Part shown: piece after piece, positions 54,628 to 63,923 of the stretch
Position numbering within the stretch: position 1 is the first letter of the stretch
Layout: each line of letters opens with the position of its first letter
From: a marine actinobacterium MedAcidi-G1
GTDB lineage: Bacteria > Actinomycetota > Acidimicrobiia > Acidimicrobiales > MedAcidi-G1
Assembly: GCA_000817085.1 (NCBI GenBank)
Contig: JUEM01000002.1
Coordinates: 1-64,000 of the forward strand
Direction: 5' to 3'
Length of the DNA: 64,000 bases
Notes under the pieces: model-generated
Told to the model about the DNA's origin: nothing
Seen by the model: the letters and a program-made list of their open reading frames with translations, nothing else
Databases searched by the model: none
Position numbers and translations under genes: made by a program

Positions 54628-56163
54628 GTGACTGAAAAAATTGATTTTCAAAAAAGTGTGTTTTGGGTAGTTGCCATGACAGGAATTGCATTTGGAGTCA
54701 TTTTCAATTTCTTGCCTATGACACCGCTTTGGCTCGACGAAGCTCAGTCGGCTTCTATAGCGGAAGAGAGTTTTTCTTCTCTTGTGGAAGCTTTGCGCCA
54801 CGACGGTCACCCACCTCTGTATTACTTTCTTTTAGGGTTCTGGGCAGATTTATTCGGAAATTCAGATTTTACCCTGAGGGCCTTTTCTGGACTTTTGGGT
54901 TGTTTGGCAATTGTGATGACCTGGTTCACTTTTCGCATTCACATGGGCAAGAGAGAGTCACTGATAGCTGCCTCTCTAATGGCATCAAGCCCTTTTGCTA
55001 TCAGATATGCGACAGAAGTTCGCATGTATTCATTAATAATTTTTTTGCTTCTGTGCGTCTATTTAAATTTCTACAAAGCTACGGTTACGCAAAATTCAAA
55101 TACTAAAAACAGATTTTTTTATGCGGTATCTCTTGCTTGCTTATTGATGACCCATTATTGGTCACTTTTCTTTCTTGCTGGGCTCGTATCTTTTCTCTTG
55201 ATTAGGGCTATGAGAAGTTCTGGTGAAGAAAAAAAGAATTACAAGCGTCTAATAACATGGAGTGCAGGAGCCTGCATTCCTTTTGTTTTCTGGCTACCGG
55301 TTTTCCTCGAGCAGTTAGAACATACAGGAACCCCTTGGTCAAAAGCACCCAGGCCAACAGTTGTTCTGGCTTTGACTCTAGAAGCTTTTGGCGGAGGCAA
55401 AGGATCAGAAGCATTATTGGTAGCAGTCGCGCTCTCTTTATTAGTGTCACTTGGAGTTTTCACTCGAATTAACGAAAAAGGATCTGGATTAGAAATTGGT
55501 TTAAATGAACTTTACTGGTTGAAAGAAATTTGTCTTATTTCTGTTTGCACAATGATTCTTGGCTCGACAGTAAGTCTTTTAACAGACACAGCCTTTCAAG
55601 GTAGATACGGAGTTTTCTTCTTTCCTTTTGTAATTTTTGCTTCTGCTGTCGGGTTGTCGCGCCTGCCGTCAAAGGTAACTCTTTTACTTCTCACACTTTT
55701 GTTGCTTCTTTGTTCTGTCTCAGTTGCCAGAGAACTCTCACGGGATCGAACTCAACTCGGAGAGATTGCGGACGTTATTACTAATGAGGGAAAGGAAGGA
55801 GATTCGATCGTTTTTTGTCCCGATCAGTTAGCTCCAGCAGGAAACAGAGTTTTGGGCAAGGGTTATGAATTTTTTTCTTACCCATCACTGGAGAGCGGAG
55901 AGCGAATCGACTGGTATGACTACAGGGAGCGAAATCTTGAATCTTCACCTTTGCTTATAGCTGAAGATCTCTTAGCTAGAAGTAGCAGTGAGCAAAATAT
56001 TTGGCTCGTGTGGATAGATGGATTCGATTCCTTTGGAAAACAATGTGGTTCATTCAGGTCAGAACTAAGTAAGCGACTAAGTGGCGGTGAAACTCTGGTT
56101 AATGCTGACGGTGATGAGTATTACAACCCCGCAAATCTTGTTCGATACGACGGTAACAAGTAA
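54628..56163 (+). CDS. GT39-like membrane glycosyltransferase C
   Basis: 511 aa polytopic protein starting with GTG. The first loop holds TPLWLDEAQSASIAEES (acidic DE motif), then RHDGHPPLYYFLLGFW, typical of ArnT/PMT-type transferases, and later RYATEVRMYSL. About ten membrane segments are followed by an outer C-terminal domain (about 390-511). It differs from the GT39 A/B pair, so it is a separate lineage. The stop overlaps the PIG-V-like gene by one base, so these two are coupled. Confidence 0.83.
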   Translation: MTEKIDFQKSVFWVVAMTGIAFGVIFNFLPMTPLWLDEAQSASIAEESFSSLVEALRHDGHPPLYYFLLGFWADLFGNSDFTLRAFSGLLGCLAIVMTWFTFRIHMGKRESLIAASLMASSPFAIRYATEVRMYSLIIFLLLCVYLNFYKATVTQNSNTKNRFFYAVSLACLLMTHYWSLFFLAGLVSFLLIRAMRSSGEEKKNYKRLITWSAGACIPFVFWLPVFLEQLEHTGTPWSKAPRPTVVLALTLEAFGGGKGSEALLVAVALSLLVSLGVFTRINEKGSGLEIGLNELYWLKEICLISVCTMILGSTVSLLTDTAFQGRYGVFFFPFVIFASAVGLSRLPSKVTLLLLTLLLLLCSVSVARELSRDRTQLGEIADVITNEGKEGDSIVFCPDQLAPAGNRVLGKGYEFFSYPSLESGERIDWYDYRERNLESSPLLIAEDLLARSSSEQNIWLVWIDGFDSFGKQCGSFRSELSKRLSGGETLVNADGDEYYNPANLVRYDGNK

Positions 56164-57299
56164 TGAAATCTGAGAGAATTAAATCATTAAATTGGACAAG
56201 TAGTAGTAATTTCTGTCGTGAAGCACTCTTAGTGTTGCCAGCATTCATTATCTCAAAATGTCTTGTTTTTCTAGCTTGGATATTGAGCAAATTACTTTCA
56301 GGTACTTTTGACCCACCAAATGGGGAAAGATTCGATCGAGGTTTGATGGCATGGGATGGAGATTGGTACGCCTCTATAGTTGCAAACGGTTATGACGATG
56401 TGGTTAGGGAAGGGATTAGATTTTTCCCTGGATATGTAATTCTGGGGCGTCTCTTCGATGTTTTAATTCCGGGACCTGTTTCTATTTCTTTGATCCTCAT
56501 AGCAAATCTTGCTTCCTTAATAGCCTTGGTGGCAATTAAAAAATTAGTTTTCCTTGAAACCCGTGATGAGAGATTGGCCAAGCGTTCTGTTTGGTTGCTC
56601 TCTATTTTCCCATCTTCTTTCGTGCTTACATGGGCTTATGCGGAGAGTCTCTTCTTAACTTTTAGCATTTATTGCTTTATAGGTCTTCGTAAAGAGCAAT
56701 GGAAGACAGTTATTTTTTGTTCATTTGCGGCAGCTTTAGTTAGACCCACTGGTTTACTTCTAACTATTCCAATACTCTGGACAATTTGGGAAAATCGGAA
56801 AATAAACCAAAGGAGAGGATTATTTGAGTCAACTGCGGCTCTATCCAGCGGATTCATCGGAAGCGGTATATACATACTCTGGGCGTCACTCCACTTTGAT
56901 CAAACTCTCGCTCCGATAAAAGCACAGGAGTCTCTAAGAGGTAGTTTTGTCGATCCCTTTTCTAGAATCATTAAAGGAATCGCTCGGGTATTCACTGGGG
57001 CTTCGCCAACTGAAACTTTGCATGTAGTTTCTGCTCTACTACTGTTCTTTTTATTGGTCAAACTTTTTAAAGAATGGCCTCTAAGGTATGTACTTTTCTC
57101 GGCTAGCTGTATAGCAGTAGCACTTGCAGCAGAGAACATAAACAGTCTTGAGAGGTACGCTTTAAATGGATTTCCAATAATTCTGGGTGTTTTATCACTT
57201 TCTAGTCAAGCTAGGCTTCGCTTCGCTGTTCCTTTTATCTCAGCTTGTTGCATGGTTTCTTTATGTGTGTTTGCTTGGTTGGGTGTCTACGTTCCTTAA
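56163..57299 (+). CDS. PIG-V-like membrane mannosyltransferase
   Basis: 378 aa with about nine membrane segments. The first outer loop has AWDGDWYASIVANGY and IRFFPGYVILGR, which match the W/DGxWY...FFPLYP motif of GPI-mannosyltransferase II (PIG-V, GT76) and its bacterial relatives; RPTGLLL is a further family motif. Donor is probably polyprenyl-phosphate mannose. It is cotranscribed with GT39-C. Its stop is 11 nt from the convergent S33 hydrolase gene. Confidence 0.82.
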   Translation: MKSERIKSLNWTSSSNFCREALLVLPAFIISKCLVFLAWILSKLLSGTFDPPNGERFDRGLMAWDGDWYASIVANGYDDVVREGIRFFPGYVILGRLFDVLIPGPVSISLILIANLASLIALVAIKKLVFLETRDERLAKRSVWLLSIFPSSFVLTWAYAESLFLTFSIYCFIGLRKEQWKTVIFCSFAAALVRPTGLLLTIPILWTIWENRKINQRRGLFESTAALSSGFIGSGIYILWASLHFDQTLAPIKAQESLRGSFVDPFSRIIKGIARVFTGASPTETLHVVSALLLFFLLVKLFKEWPLRYVLFSASCIAVALAAENINSLERYALNGFPIILGVLSLSSQARLRFAVPFISACCMVSLCVFAWLGVYVP

Positions 57300-57310
57300 A
57301 TAAACTGTGT

Positions 57311-58735
57311 TCAGCAAGGTGCATTTTCAGCAACCCACCGGCTACCAGTGAAAAACTTGTAGACAAGTTCTTTTGCGCATTGGTCGCTCAAGGAAGGGGC
57401 ATGTGTCCAATTCTCTCTCTTCACCAAAATAGAATTTGGTAAAATTTCCTGCGTTTTTGAAGACCAGGCGACTGGTGTGATTGGATCAAGCAAACCTCCA
57501 AGTATTAAGGCTTCTGTCTCAAATGATTGAAAAAAAGTTTCCTTCAAAATAGTTTCATCAGGACTCCAAATTGCACAGATTTCCTGAAGGACTTTCTCTC
57601 TTTCAGTCAGAGCTGAAGCGATAGGAGTTGAATACTGTTCAATAAGAGGATTGTTTTTTGGAAGTTCGTCAAGACATTCAGAAGAGAATTGCGCACCTTC
57701 ACTTAATTCATCACCTTCTGAATACCCAGAAATGCCAACAGTCAAGAGAGAACTCATGGCTTCCGCCATACGGCCATTTAGTGCCAGTACCACAGCTTTT
57801 GGAACGATGTTTCTTCCATCTGGATGGGCAAGAGTTTTTGCTAGTTGGGATGCAAATACTGTGTCATCAACAGGAATGCTTTTTTCACCATCTGAAAATA
57901 TAATCGGATTTTTGTGAAGATCTATGAGCAACTCACCGAGACACTCGGATATGGGTTTTTGTTCATTTGAACAATCAGGGATTTCTTGATCAAGAACTAT
58001 AGTGTCGCATTCTTTTATTTTTTGACAGTTGTTGATTGCAAAATTTATTGCCAGTTCTGACTCGTATGGTAAAGAGTCATAGGCTGCCACGTGACTAGGA
58101 AGAGGTGAATCTAGAACAACGCTATTAACTGCTGCTTGGTCGATGGCAACTAACTCGAGTGCTATTCGCGAACCAAAAGAAACACCGTACAAATTCCACT
58201 TGTTAATCCCTAAGGCGATTCGGAGGTCAACTATGTCTTCAGCGATTTCTGAAATTCGATAGGAAGAAAAATTTATTCCTTCTGAAGAAAGCCTCGTTTT
58301 GCAATCTGAAATTGATTCTGCTGTTAAACCACCATCAACTTCCCAGCAGTCTAGAGAAGGTTTAGATTCACCTGAACCTTTTTGATCAACCAAAATTAAA
58401 TCATGAGAATTTAGTAGTTCGGATTGAGGTGTTAGCCATATATGCCGATCAAAAATTGACCTCCCGCCTGGCCCACCGTGAAGGAAAAGAATTGGCTTAT
58501 GGGTAGCTTTCGTAGATTTAATTACTGCAAAAGCTGTATCCGAGTTGCCTTCGCTGTGGTAGTAGCAGTTGATTATCAAGGGTGTAGGGACCACCTCTCC
58601 AGGGCACTTTTCAATGCTTTGAGTAATGTTGTCGAGCTCCTCATGACGTGATCCACAAGAAGTGAGAGAAATCAAAAAAACTAATGCTAAGAAGCTCAAA
58701 ATAAGCCTAATTTTCAACTTTAAAACATCCCTCAT
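57311..58735 (-). CDS. Alpha/beta-hydrolase lipoprotein (peptidase S33/TAP-like)
   Basis: 474 aa from ATG 58735 (GTG 58750 is an alternative). The signal peptide ends in the lipobox LTSC (Cys27). The oxyanion motif LFLHGGPGG, the nucleophile elbow YGVSFGSR (Ser), and the late Asp (GLLDPITPV) and His (NWTHAPSL) give a full triad. The C-terminal part fits the TAP-like domain seen in secreted actinobacterial tripeptidyl aminopeptidases and proline iminopeptidases. Several Cys pairs could form disulfides outside the cell. It is divergent from the Cys-rich small protein. Confidence 0.85.
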   Translation of the reverse strand: MRDVLKLKIRLILSFLALVFLISLTSCGSRHEELDNITQSIEKCPGEVVPTPLIINCYYHSEGNSDTAFAVIKSTKATHKPILFLHGGPGGRSIFDRHIWLTPQSELLNSHDLILVDQKGSGESKPSLDCWEVDGGLTAESISDCKTRLSSEGINFSSYRISEIAEDIVDLRIALGINKWNLYGVSFGSRIALELVAIDQAAVNSVVLDSPLPSHVAAYDSLPYESELAINFAINNCQKIKECDTIVLDQEIPDCSNEQKPISECLGELLIDLHKNPIIFSDGEKSIPVDDTVFASQLAKTLAHPDGRNIVPKAVVLALNGRMAEAMSSLLTVGISGYSEGDELSEGAQFSSECLDELPKNNPLIEQYSTPIASALTEREKVLQEICAIWSPDETILKETFFQSFETEALILGGLLDPITPVAWSSKTQEILPNSILVKRENWTHAPSLSDQCAKELVYKFFTGSRWVAENAPC

Positions 58736-58803
58736 TAAAAGAGAAGCCACTTAAATGGCCAAAAATTGATTTTACTGTCACAGGCACATGACAATCTATA
58801 AAT

Positions 58804-59025
58804 ATGAATTTTAAAGAAAGAGAAAATAAGTTATTAATTGATTGTGAAAAGTGCACTAAACAAGAATCACAACACTGTGGAGACTGTGTAGTTACTTTCT
58901 TATGTGGAGATACTGATTCAACGGCAGTAGTAATTAATCTTGACGAATATCGCTCCATTAAGCAGATAGTAGCGGCTGGTTTGGTGCCTCCATTGCGTTA
59001 TTCGGAGCCGATTAGGGTTTTTTAA
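58804..59025 (+). CDS. Small Cys-rich protein, likely zinc-binding
   Basis: 73 aa. Four cysteines in two CxxC pairs (Cys14/17 and Cys25/28) plus Cys34 suggest a zinc ribbon or knuckle. A helical part and the ending AAGLVPPLRYSEP follow. Similar small proteins with a CxDCxVxFL core and a GLVPPLR-type tail are, to my memory, widespread in actinobacteria, but I know of no function. The 27 nt spacing to queG suggests an operon with the queG-pimB'-SRPBCC genes. Confidence 0.72.
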   Translation: MNFKERENKLLIDCEKCTKQESQHCGDCVVTFLCGDTDSTAVVINLDEYRSIKQIVAAGLVPPLRYSEPIRVF

Positions 59026-59052
59026 AGCTTCAAGGTCTCATAAAATTCGATA

Positions 59053-60174
59053 ATGAGTCTTGAGGTAAATAATGACTTGGGGTATGAGTATTTTGAAAAG
59101 ATCTCAAAATTAGCCCCAAAATTGGGTTTATCGGCATTGGGTGTTACCAACGCGGATCCCTTTCTGGAAACGCGCATTGAAATAGAACGAAGAAAAGAAA
59201 AAGAGCTTCATGGAGGAATGCAGTTTACTTTTCGAAACCCTGAACGTTCAACAACCCCAAAAATGATAATGAAAGATGCAAAATCATTAATTGTAGGAGC
59301 TCTCAGAACACCAGCTCCGCGGCTCGAAACAGTGTCTAGTGAGGCTCTAAGAATTGCTGCATACGCACGAAAGGATTATTACAGCGTTCTTCGTGAAGCT
59401 CTGACAGAGATCTCTGAAATATTAAAAAAAGATGGCTGGAAAGCACAGGTTGTTGCAGATGAAAATTCTTTGGTCGACCGTGCAGCAGCTATTCGGGCAG
59501 GTATCGGATGGCACGGTAAAAATGGCAATGTTTTGATTCCCGGACAGGGGAGTTGGTTTGTTTTGGGCTCGATTGTTACAAATGTCGAACTTCCTTTAAG
59601 CGAAAAAGTTCAACAAGACTGCGGCGTCTGTAAGCGCTGCATAGACGCTTGCCCTACAGGGGCAATTATTGAGCCAGGAGTAGTAGACGCAAGAAAATGT
59701 ATTGCATGGCTTGTTCAGGCTCCAGGAATAATTCCCCACGAATACCGAGAAAGTATAGAGCATCGTATTTATGGGTGTGATGATTGCCAAGAGGTGTGTC
59801 CAGAGGGAAGAGAAGAGCGGAATAGTGATGGGGAACCTGAGATCAAGGCGGATTATCTTGCTTCGGAAATTTTAGAAGCCGAAGATGAAGAACTTTTAGA
59901 TCGTTTTTCTTCTTGGTACATAGCAGAAAGAAATCCTCGTTATCTAAAACGCAACGCTCTAGTTTCAATCGGCAATTCAAAAGAAACAGAGAATGAGCTA
60001 TTTAAGGCTCTCTTAACAGAATACTTACTTAACTCAGACTCTTTATTAAGAAGTCATGCAGTATGGGCCAGTATTCGCTTGGGTCATAAAGAACTTGTAG
60101 ATTTGGTAAAAAATGATTCTGATCCTCTGGTTGTAAATGAAATTATGCTGGCTAAGGCAGAGGGTCATTTATGA
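59053..60174 (+). CDS. queG: Epoxyqueuosine reductase QueG
   Basis: Cobalamin and [4Fe-4S] enzyme that reduces epoxyqueuosine to queuosine in tRNA. It has 373 aa. The N-terminal B12-binding part has HGGMQFTFRNPERST. RAAAIRAGIGWHGKNGNVL and the two cluster motifs CGVCKRCIDACPTGAI and CDDCQEVCP follow. A HEAT-like C terminus closes the protein. No other queuosine genes lie in the window, so salvage or a related role is possible. It overlaps pimB' by 4 nt (ATGA). Confidence 0.92.
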   Translation: MSLEVNNDLGYEYFEKISKLAPKLGLSALGVTNADPFLETRIEIERRKEKELHGGMQFTFRNPERSTTPKMIMKDAKSLIVGALRTPAPRLETVSSEALRIAAYARKDYYSVLREALTEISEILKKDGWKAQVVADENSLVDRAAAIRAGIGWHGKNGNVLIPGQGSWFVLGSIVTNVELPLSEKVQQDCGVCKRCIDACPTGAIIEPGVVDARKCIAWLVQAPGIIPHEYRESIEHRIYGCDDCQEVCPEGREERNSDGEPEIKADYLASEILEAEDEELLDRFSSWYIAERNPRYLKRNALVSIGNSKETENELFKALLTEYLLNSDSLLRSHAVWASIRLGHKELVDLVKNDSDPLVVNEIMLAKAEGHL

Positions 60175-61301
60175 GAAAGCACATATTAATTACAAATGAC
60201 TTTCCACCGAAAATAGGAGGGATTCAGTCTTATCTTTGGGAGCTATGGCGGCGCCTACCCGATAAAGATTTTTGTGTTTACACGACGCCTTTCTCTAAAG
60301 ACAAAGAATTTGATTCTAAACAACCTTTTCGTACTATCAGATCAAACAAAAAGGTTTTACTGCCTACTCCAAGTATTAATAAAAATTTACAAAGACTAAA
60401 AAGAGATGTTGACGCGGAACTAATAGTTTGGGATCCGGCGTTTCCACTCGGGATATTAGCTCCGCAGACTCGAATCCCATATGCACTTGTTATACACGGG
60501 GCGGAATTAGCAATACCTGGAAAGCTGCCTATTGCTAAATCACTTCTAGCAAACACTCTCAAAAAAGCTTCCTTAGTTATTTGTGCTGGGAATTATCCGG
60601 CGGAAGAAGCGGAGCGGATAGCAAAGCAAAGTTTACCCATAGCTGTTATTGCACCTGGTGTTGATATTGAAAGATTCAGTCCAGCAAACATATTTAATAA
60701 AGAGAAAATAAGGAAAGACTTTGAAATACCTAATAACGCAAACGTAATTCTTGCGTTAACTCGTTTGGTTCCTAGAAAAGGTATAGATGTGTTGATAGAA
60801 GCGTTTAAAATTCTTGAGAAAACCTATCCAGAATTGCTATTACTAATTGGAGGAAAAGGTCGCGATGCTCCACGATTAGAAGGTTTAGCAAAAGATTCAG
60901 GAAGTGGCATTAGATTTCTTGGAGAAATTTCGGAAGAAATTTTGCCTAACTTGTACAGAGCAGCCGATATTTTTTGTATGCCATGCCGTTCTCGTTGGGG
61001 AGGATTAGAACAAGAAGGTTTTGGAATAGTCTTCCTGGAAGCAGCAGCGTCAGGCATTCCTCAAATCGCTGGTAAAAGTGGCGGATCGGCAGATGCTGTA
61101 TCAGATGATGAAACGGGTTTCATCATCGACGTTCCGAATGACCCAAGACAGCTATCGCAATTTATTGAGACGCTTTTAACCGATTCAGAAAAATTGGAAC
61201 GTATGGGCTCTGATGCACGTAAGCGAGCTGAAAATTATTTTTCGTATGACCAACTGTCAAAAAGTCTTATTAAGGCACTGGATTCAGCAACTCTTAAGTA
61301 G
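60171..61301 (+). CDS. GT4 glycosyltransferase, PimB'-like mannosyltransferase
   Basis: 376 aa GT-B fold enzyme. It opens with LITNDFPPKIGGIQSYLWEL, the donor-binding start of PimB'-type enzymes, and has LALTRLVPRKGIDVLIEAF, MPCRSRWGGLEQEGFGIVFLEAAA with the EX7E motif, and SGGSADAV. In mycobacteria PimB' adds the second mannose to phosphatidylinositol mannosides from GDP-mannose. The neighbouring SRPBCC protein matches the mycobacterial context (pimB' near the TB16.3-type gene), so a phosphatidylinositol mannoside role is likely but inferred. Confidence 0.82.
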   Translation: MRKHILITNDFPPKIGGIQSYLWELWRRLPDKDFCVYTTPFSKDKEFDSKQPFRTIRSNKKVLLPTPSINKNLQRLKRDVDAELIVWDPAFPLGILAPQTRIPYALVIHGAELAIPGKLPIAKSLLANTLKKASLVICAGNYPAEEAERIAKQSLPIAVIAPGVDIERFSPANIFNKEKIRKDFEIPNNANVILALTRLVPRKGIDVLIEAFKILEKTYPELLLLIGGKGRDAPRLEGLAKDSGSGIRFLGEISEEILPNLYRAADIFCMPCRSRWGGLEQEGFGIVFLEAAASGIPQIAGKSGGSADAVSDDETGFIIDVPNDPRQLSQFIETLLTDSEKLERMGSDARKRAENYFSYDQLSKSLIKALDSATLK

Positions 61302-61321
61302 AGTTTTAGACGGAGGGCAAT

Positions 61322-61765
61322 ATGGTCGATCATGCAAATCAAAGAAGAATAATTAAAGCTTCCCCTCAGAGATGTTTTGACATGGTTTCAGATGTTGAAA
61401 AACTTTCAGACTGGACTGATGATATTAAAGAAGTCAAGATTTTAGTCCGAGATGAAAGTGGTCGTCCTGGCGATGTGTCGTTTCGTGCAGCCGCAATGGG
61501 AAGAAGTACCAATTACACACTTAGATACAGCTATGGCTCTAATCCTCTTAGGATCTCATGGCGCTTAATAGAAAGTGATTTAATTCGGAGAATGAATGGT
61601 GACTATGAGTTTAATCCTTCTGGAGAAGATGGTGCGGAGACTGAAGTCGTCTACAATCTCGATGTTGACCTACTAGTTCGTCTACCAGGTTTCGTAAAGC
61701 GCCGTGCAGAAAGCAAAATAGTGCATGCTGCGGTTGATGATTTGAAGGAAAGACTCGAGATATAA
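61322..61765 (+). CDS. SRPBCC (START-like, cyclase/dehydrase) protein
   Basis: 147 aa hydrophobic-pocket fold of the polyketide-cyclase/COQ10 group: RIIKASPQRCFDMVSDVEKLSDW at the start, and DLLVRLPGFVKRRAESKIVH near the C-terminal helix. A Shine-Dalgarno sequence (GGAGGG) precedes the ATG. It lies 20 nt after the PimB'-like gene, a pairing conserved in mycobacteria and many other actinobacteria. It may carry a lipid, but ligand and role are unknown. It converges on glpK. Confidence 0.83.
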   Translation: MVDHANQRRIIKASPQRCFDMVSDVEKLSDWTDDIKEVKILVRDESGRPGDVSFRAAAMGRSTNYTLRYSYGSNPLRISWRLIESDLIRRMNGDYEFNPSGEDGAETEVVYNLDVDLLVRLPGFVKRRAESKIVHAAVDDLKERLEI

Positions 61766-61802
61766 GACTGAAATTGTAGAGAGTTTAAAAACGCCTTACG
61801 TC

Positions 61803-63284
61803 CTAATTTTTACTTTTACTTACAGCCTCGAGCCAATTTTCATAAAGTTTTTCAGAAAGTGGATTATTGAAGTCTGGCAAAAATGGGTCATCTCCCTTCC
61901 ACAAATTCTGAATTTCTTCCAATGACCCCCACACATCACTTGCTAAACCGGCAAGATAAGCAGCGCCCATGGCAGTTGATTCTTTGTTAGAAGAACGAAT
62001 GACAGGAATTTTGAGTTGATCAGCTTGGAACTGCATTAGTAGATCCATTACTGAAGCACCCCCATCTACTTTCAGTTTTTCCGGAGTTGTCATCCCATTT
62101 CTTTTTATGCTCTCAAGAACATCACGAGTTTGAAAAGCCATTGATTCAATTGTTGCTCTTGCAAGTTCAGCTTTTCCGACTCCTCGTGTGAGGCCAGTGA
62201 TGATTCCTCGAGCATCAGCATCCCACCAAGGACTACCTAAGCCTGCAAAAGCGGGGACAATAACTACACCGCCATTATCAGTCGAAGTGAGAGCTAGTTG
62301 TTCGAGTTCTGAAGATTTATTTATTATTCCGAGCTCATCACGTAGCCATTGAACTGTTGCCCCTGTTGAAAATATAGATCCCTCAACTGCGTAAGTTAAG
62401 GGCGATTTGGAGTCCAATTTCCACGCTACTGTTGTTATAAGACCGTCATTAATCGTGGGTGTTTCTTTGCCTATATTAGTAAGCATGAAGGAACCGGTTC
62501 CGTAGGTGTTTTTAGTGTCGCCAGGCTTGAAGCATGCTTGTCCGAAAAGAGAAGACTGTTGATCACCGATAGCACTTCTAATAGGCACTTTTTTTCCAAG
62601 GGGTCCGTCAGTTAATGTTGAGCCGAAATGACCAGAGGTTGAGTGAATTTCTGGGAGTGAGTCAATAGGAACGGAAAACACGTCACATAATGAATCAGAC
62701 CATTTTCCTTGATTTAGATCAAACAACATACTGCGAGAGGCATTTGAGGGTTCAGTAGCGTGCACCTCTCCACCGGTGAGTTTCCAAATTAACCAAGAGT
62801 CCACTGTTCCTAAAAGAAATTTCATTCCAGGGGCAACTGAAGAGGAGTTGATCATCCATTCAAATTTTGAGGCAGAGAAATACGGATCCAGGACTAAGCC
62901 CGTTTTATGTCTAATTTCGTTCAGGTAGCCCTGTTCCAGTAATTCTTGGCAGCGGTCGGCTGTTCTGCGATCCTGCCAAACAATTGCATTATGTAAAGGT
63001 TTTCCTGAGTCTTGATCCCAAATGATTGAAGTTTCACGCTGGTTAGTAATACCAATACAGACAACATCATGTCCCATTTCTGCAACTCGTTGCGAAACTT
63101 CCTTCAGAGTGTTAGCTGCGGCTAGCCAGATTTCTTCCGGATCGTGCTCTATGAGACCAGGTTTTGGATAGATCTGGTTGAATTCTTGCTGAGAAGTAGT
63201 CAGAATTTCAGCAGAAGGGCTTACTGCCAGTGTTCTAACACTCGTAGTGCCTGCGTCTAAAGCTAAAACGACTTGCAATTTCAT
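61803..63284 (-). CDS. glpK: Glycerol kinase (FGGY family)
   Basis: ATP-dependent phosphorylation of glycerol to sn-glycerol 3-phosphate. It has 493 aa. The phosphate-1 motif is LALDAGTTSVR (DAGTTS instead of the usual DQGTTS), the glycerol site is ITNQRETSIIWD and AIVWQDRRTADRC, and the C-terminal nucleotide motif is LKVDGGASVMDLLMQFQAD. No glpF or glpD gene is near. It is 9 nt downstream of the GerMN lipoprotein gene on the same strand. Confidence 0.92.
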   Translation of the reverse strand: MKLQVVLALDAGTTSVRTLAVSPSAEILTTSQQEFNQIYPKPGLIEHDPEEIWLAAANTLKEVSQRVAEMGHDVVCIGITNQRETSIIWDQDSGKPLHNAIVWQDRRTADRCQELLEQGYLNEIRHKTGLVLDPYFSASKFEWMINSSSVAPGMKFLLGTVDSWLIWKLTGGEVHATEPSNASRSMLFDLNQGKWSDSLCDVFSVPIDSLPEIHSTSGHFGSTLTDGPLGKKVPIRSAIGDQQSSLFGQACFKPGDTKNTYGTGSFMLTNIGKETPTINDGLITTVAWKLDSKSPLTYAVEGSIFSTGATVQWLRDELGIINKSSELEQLALTSTDNGGVVIVPAFAGLGSPWWDADARGIITGLTRGVGKAELARATIESMAFQTRDVLESIKRNGMTTPEKLKVDGGASVMDLLMQFQADQLKIPVIRSSNKESTAMGAAYLAGLASDVWGSLEEIQNLWKGDDPFLPDFNNPLSEKLYENWLEAVSKSKN

Positions 63285-63293
63285 CCTTTCCGA

Positions 63294-63923
63294 CTATGAG
63301 AAATTCTCTTCTGTCATAAAGCTTGCATAGTTGGCACACAGTACAGGAGCACCTTCTTCAGGAGGGTCCCCATCAGTCACGGGTGCATTAATAGCTTCAA
63401 GTGAATCATTTTGCCTAACCATAATTTGTACGAAAGAAATGTCTGCACCCGCTATTAATTCGGATGCGGTGCAGACAAGCATTGCAAAAGCAAGACGGTT
63501 ACTCTTTGAGTCATCTTGTGGAAAGCCATCGAGGCTGTCTAGGTGTATTTCGAGTAAAGCATTTTCAAGAATGGCGCCTATCACTTTACTACCTTCAGCA
63601 AATGGCGAAACGAGCTGTGTTTCTTGCTCATTCAAAGTAGGTCCAGCCAAGACTTGATCCAAGATAACGTTTATCGAACCATCTCCGGAGATTTCACGAT
63701 TAACAGCTTCAAGTTTCATTTCCCCATCTAAATTGGCCTTAGCAAGGAAGATTTTGACGGTTTCCTTAGGGGCAGGCGCTTGAGTAGTTGTTGAAGCAGC
63801 TGGTAGTAAAGCATCAGGCAAGTTTGAAGAAAGATCTCTAGGATTCTCATCAAGCGGGATAGTGCAACCCGTCATTGAAGAGATGCTTAATAATAGAGTG
63901 AGAACGACCGAGTTCTTTTTCAT
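63294..63923 (-). CDS. Short LpqB-like GerMN-domain lipoprotein
   Basis: 209 aa. Signal peptide ends in the lipobox MTGC (Cys20), followed by a Thr/Pro/Ala-rich linker (ASTTTQAPAPK) and one GerMN domain (about 55-185) with VNREISGDGSINVILDQVLAGP and AILENALLEIHLDSLDGF. The start has GAGAGGAAAC upstream and overlaps the end of a histidine kinase gene in an ATGA junction. In actinobacteria LpqB (GerMN plus a beta-propeller-like part, about 580 aa) follows mtrB; this short form lacks the second domain. Confidence 0.82.
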   Translation of the reverse strand: MKKNSVVLTLLLSISSMTGCTIPLDENPRDLSSNLPDALLPAASTTTQAPAPKETVKIFLAKANLDGEMKLEAVNREISGDGSINVILDQVLAGPTLNEQETQLVSPFAEGSKVIGAILENALLEIHLDSLDGFPQDDSKSNRLAFAMLVCTASELIAGADISFVQIMVRQNDSLEAINAPVTDGDPPEEGAPVLCANYASFMTEENFS

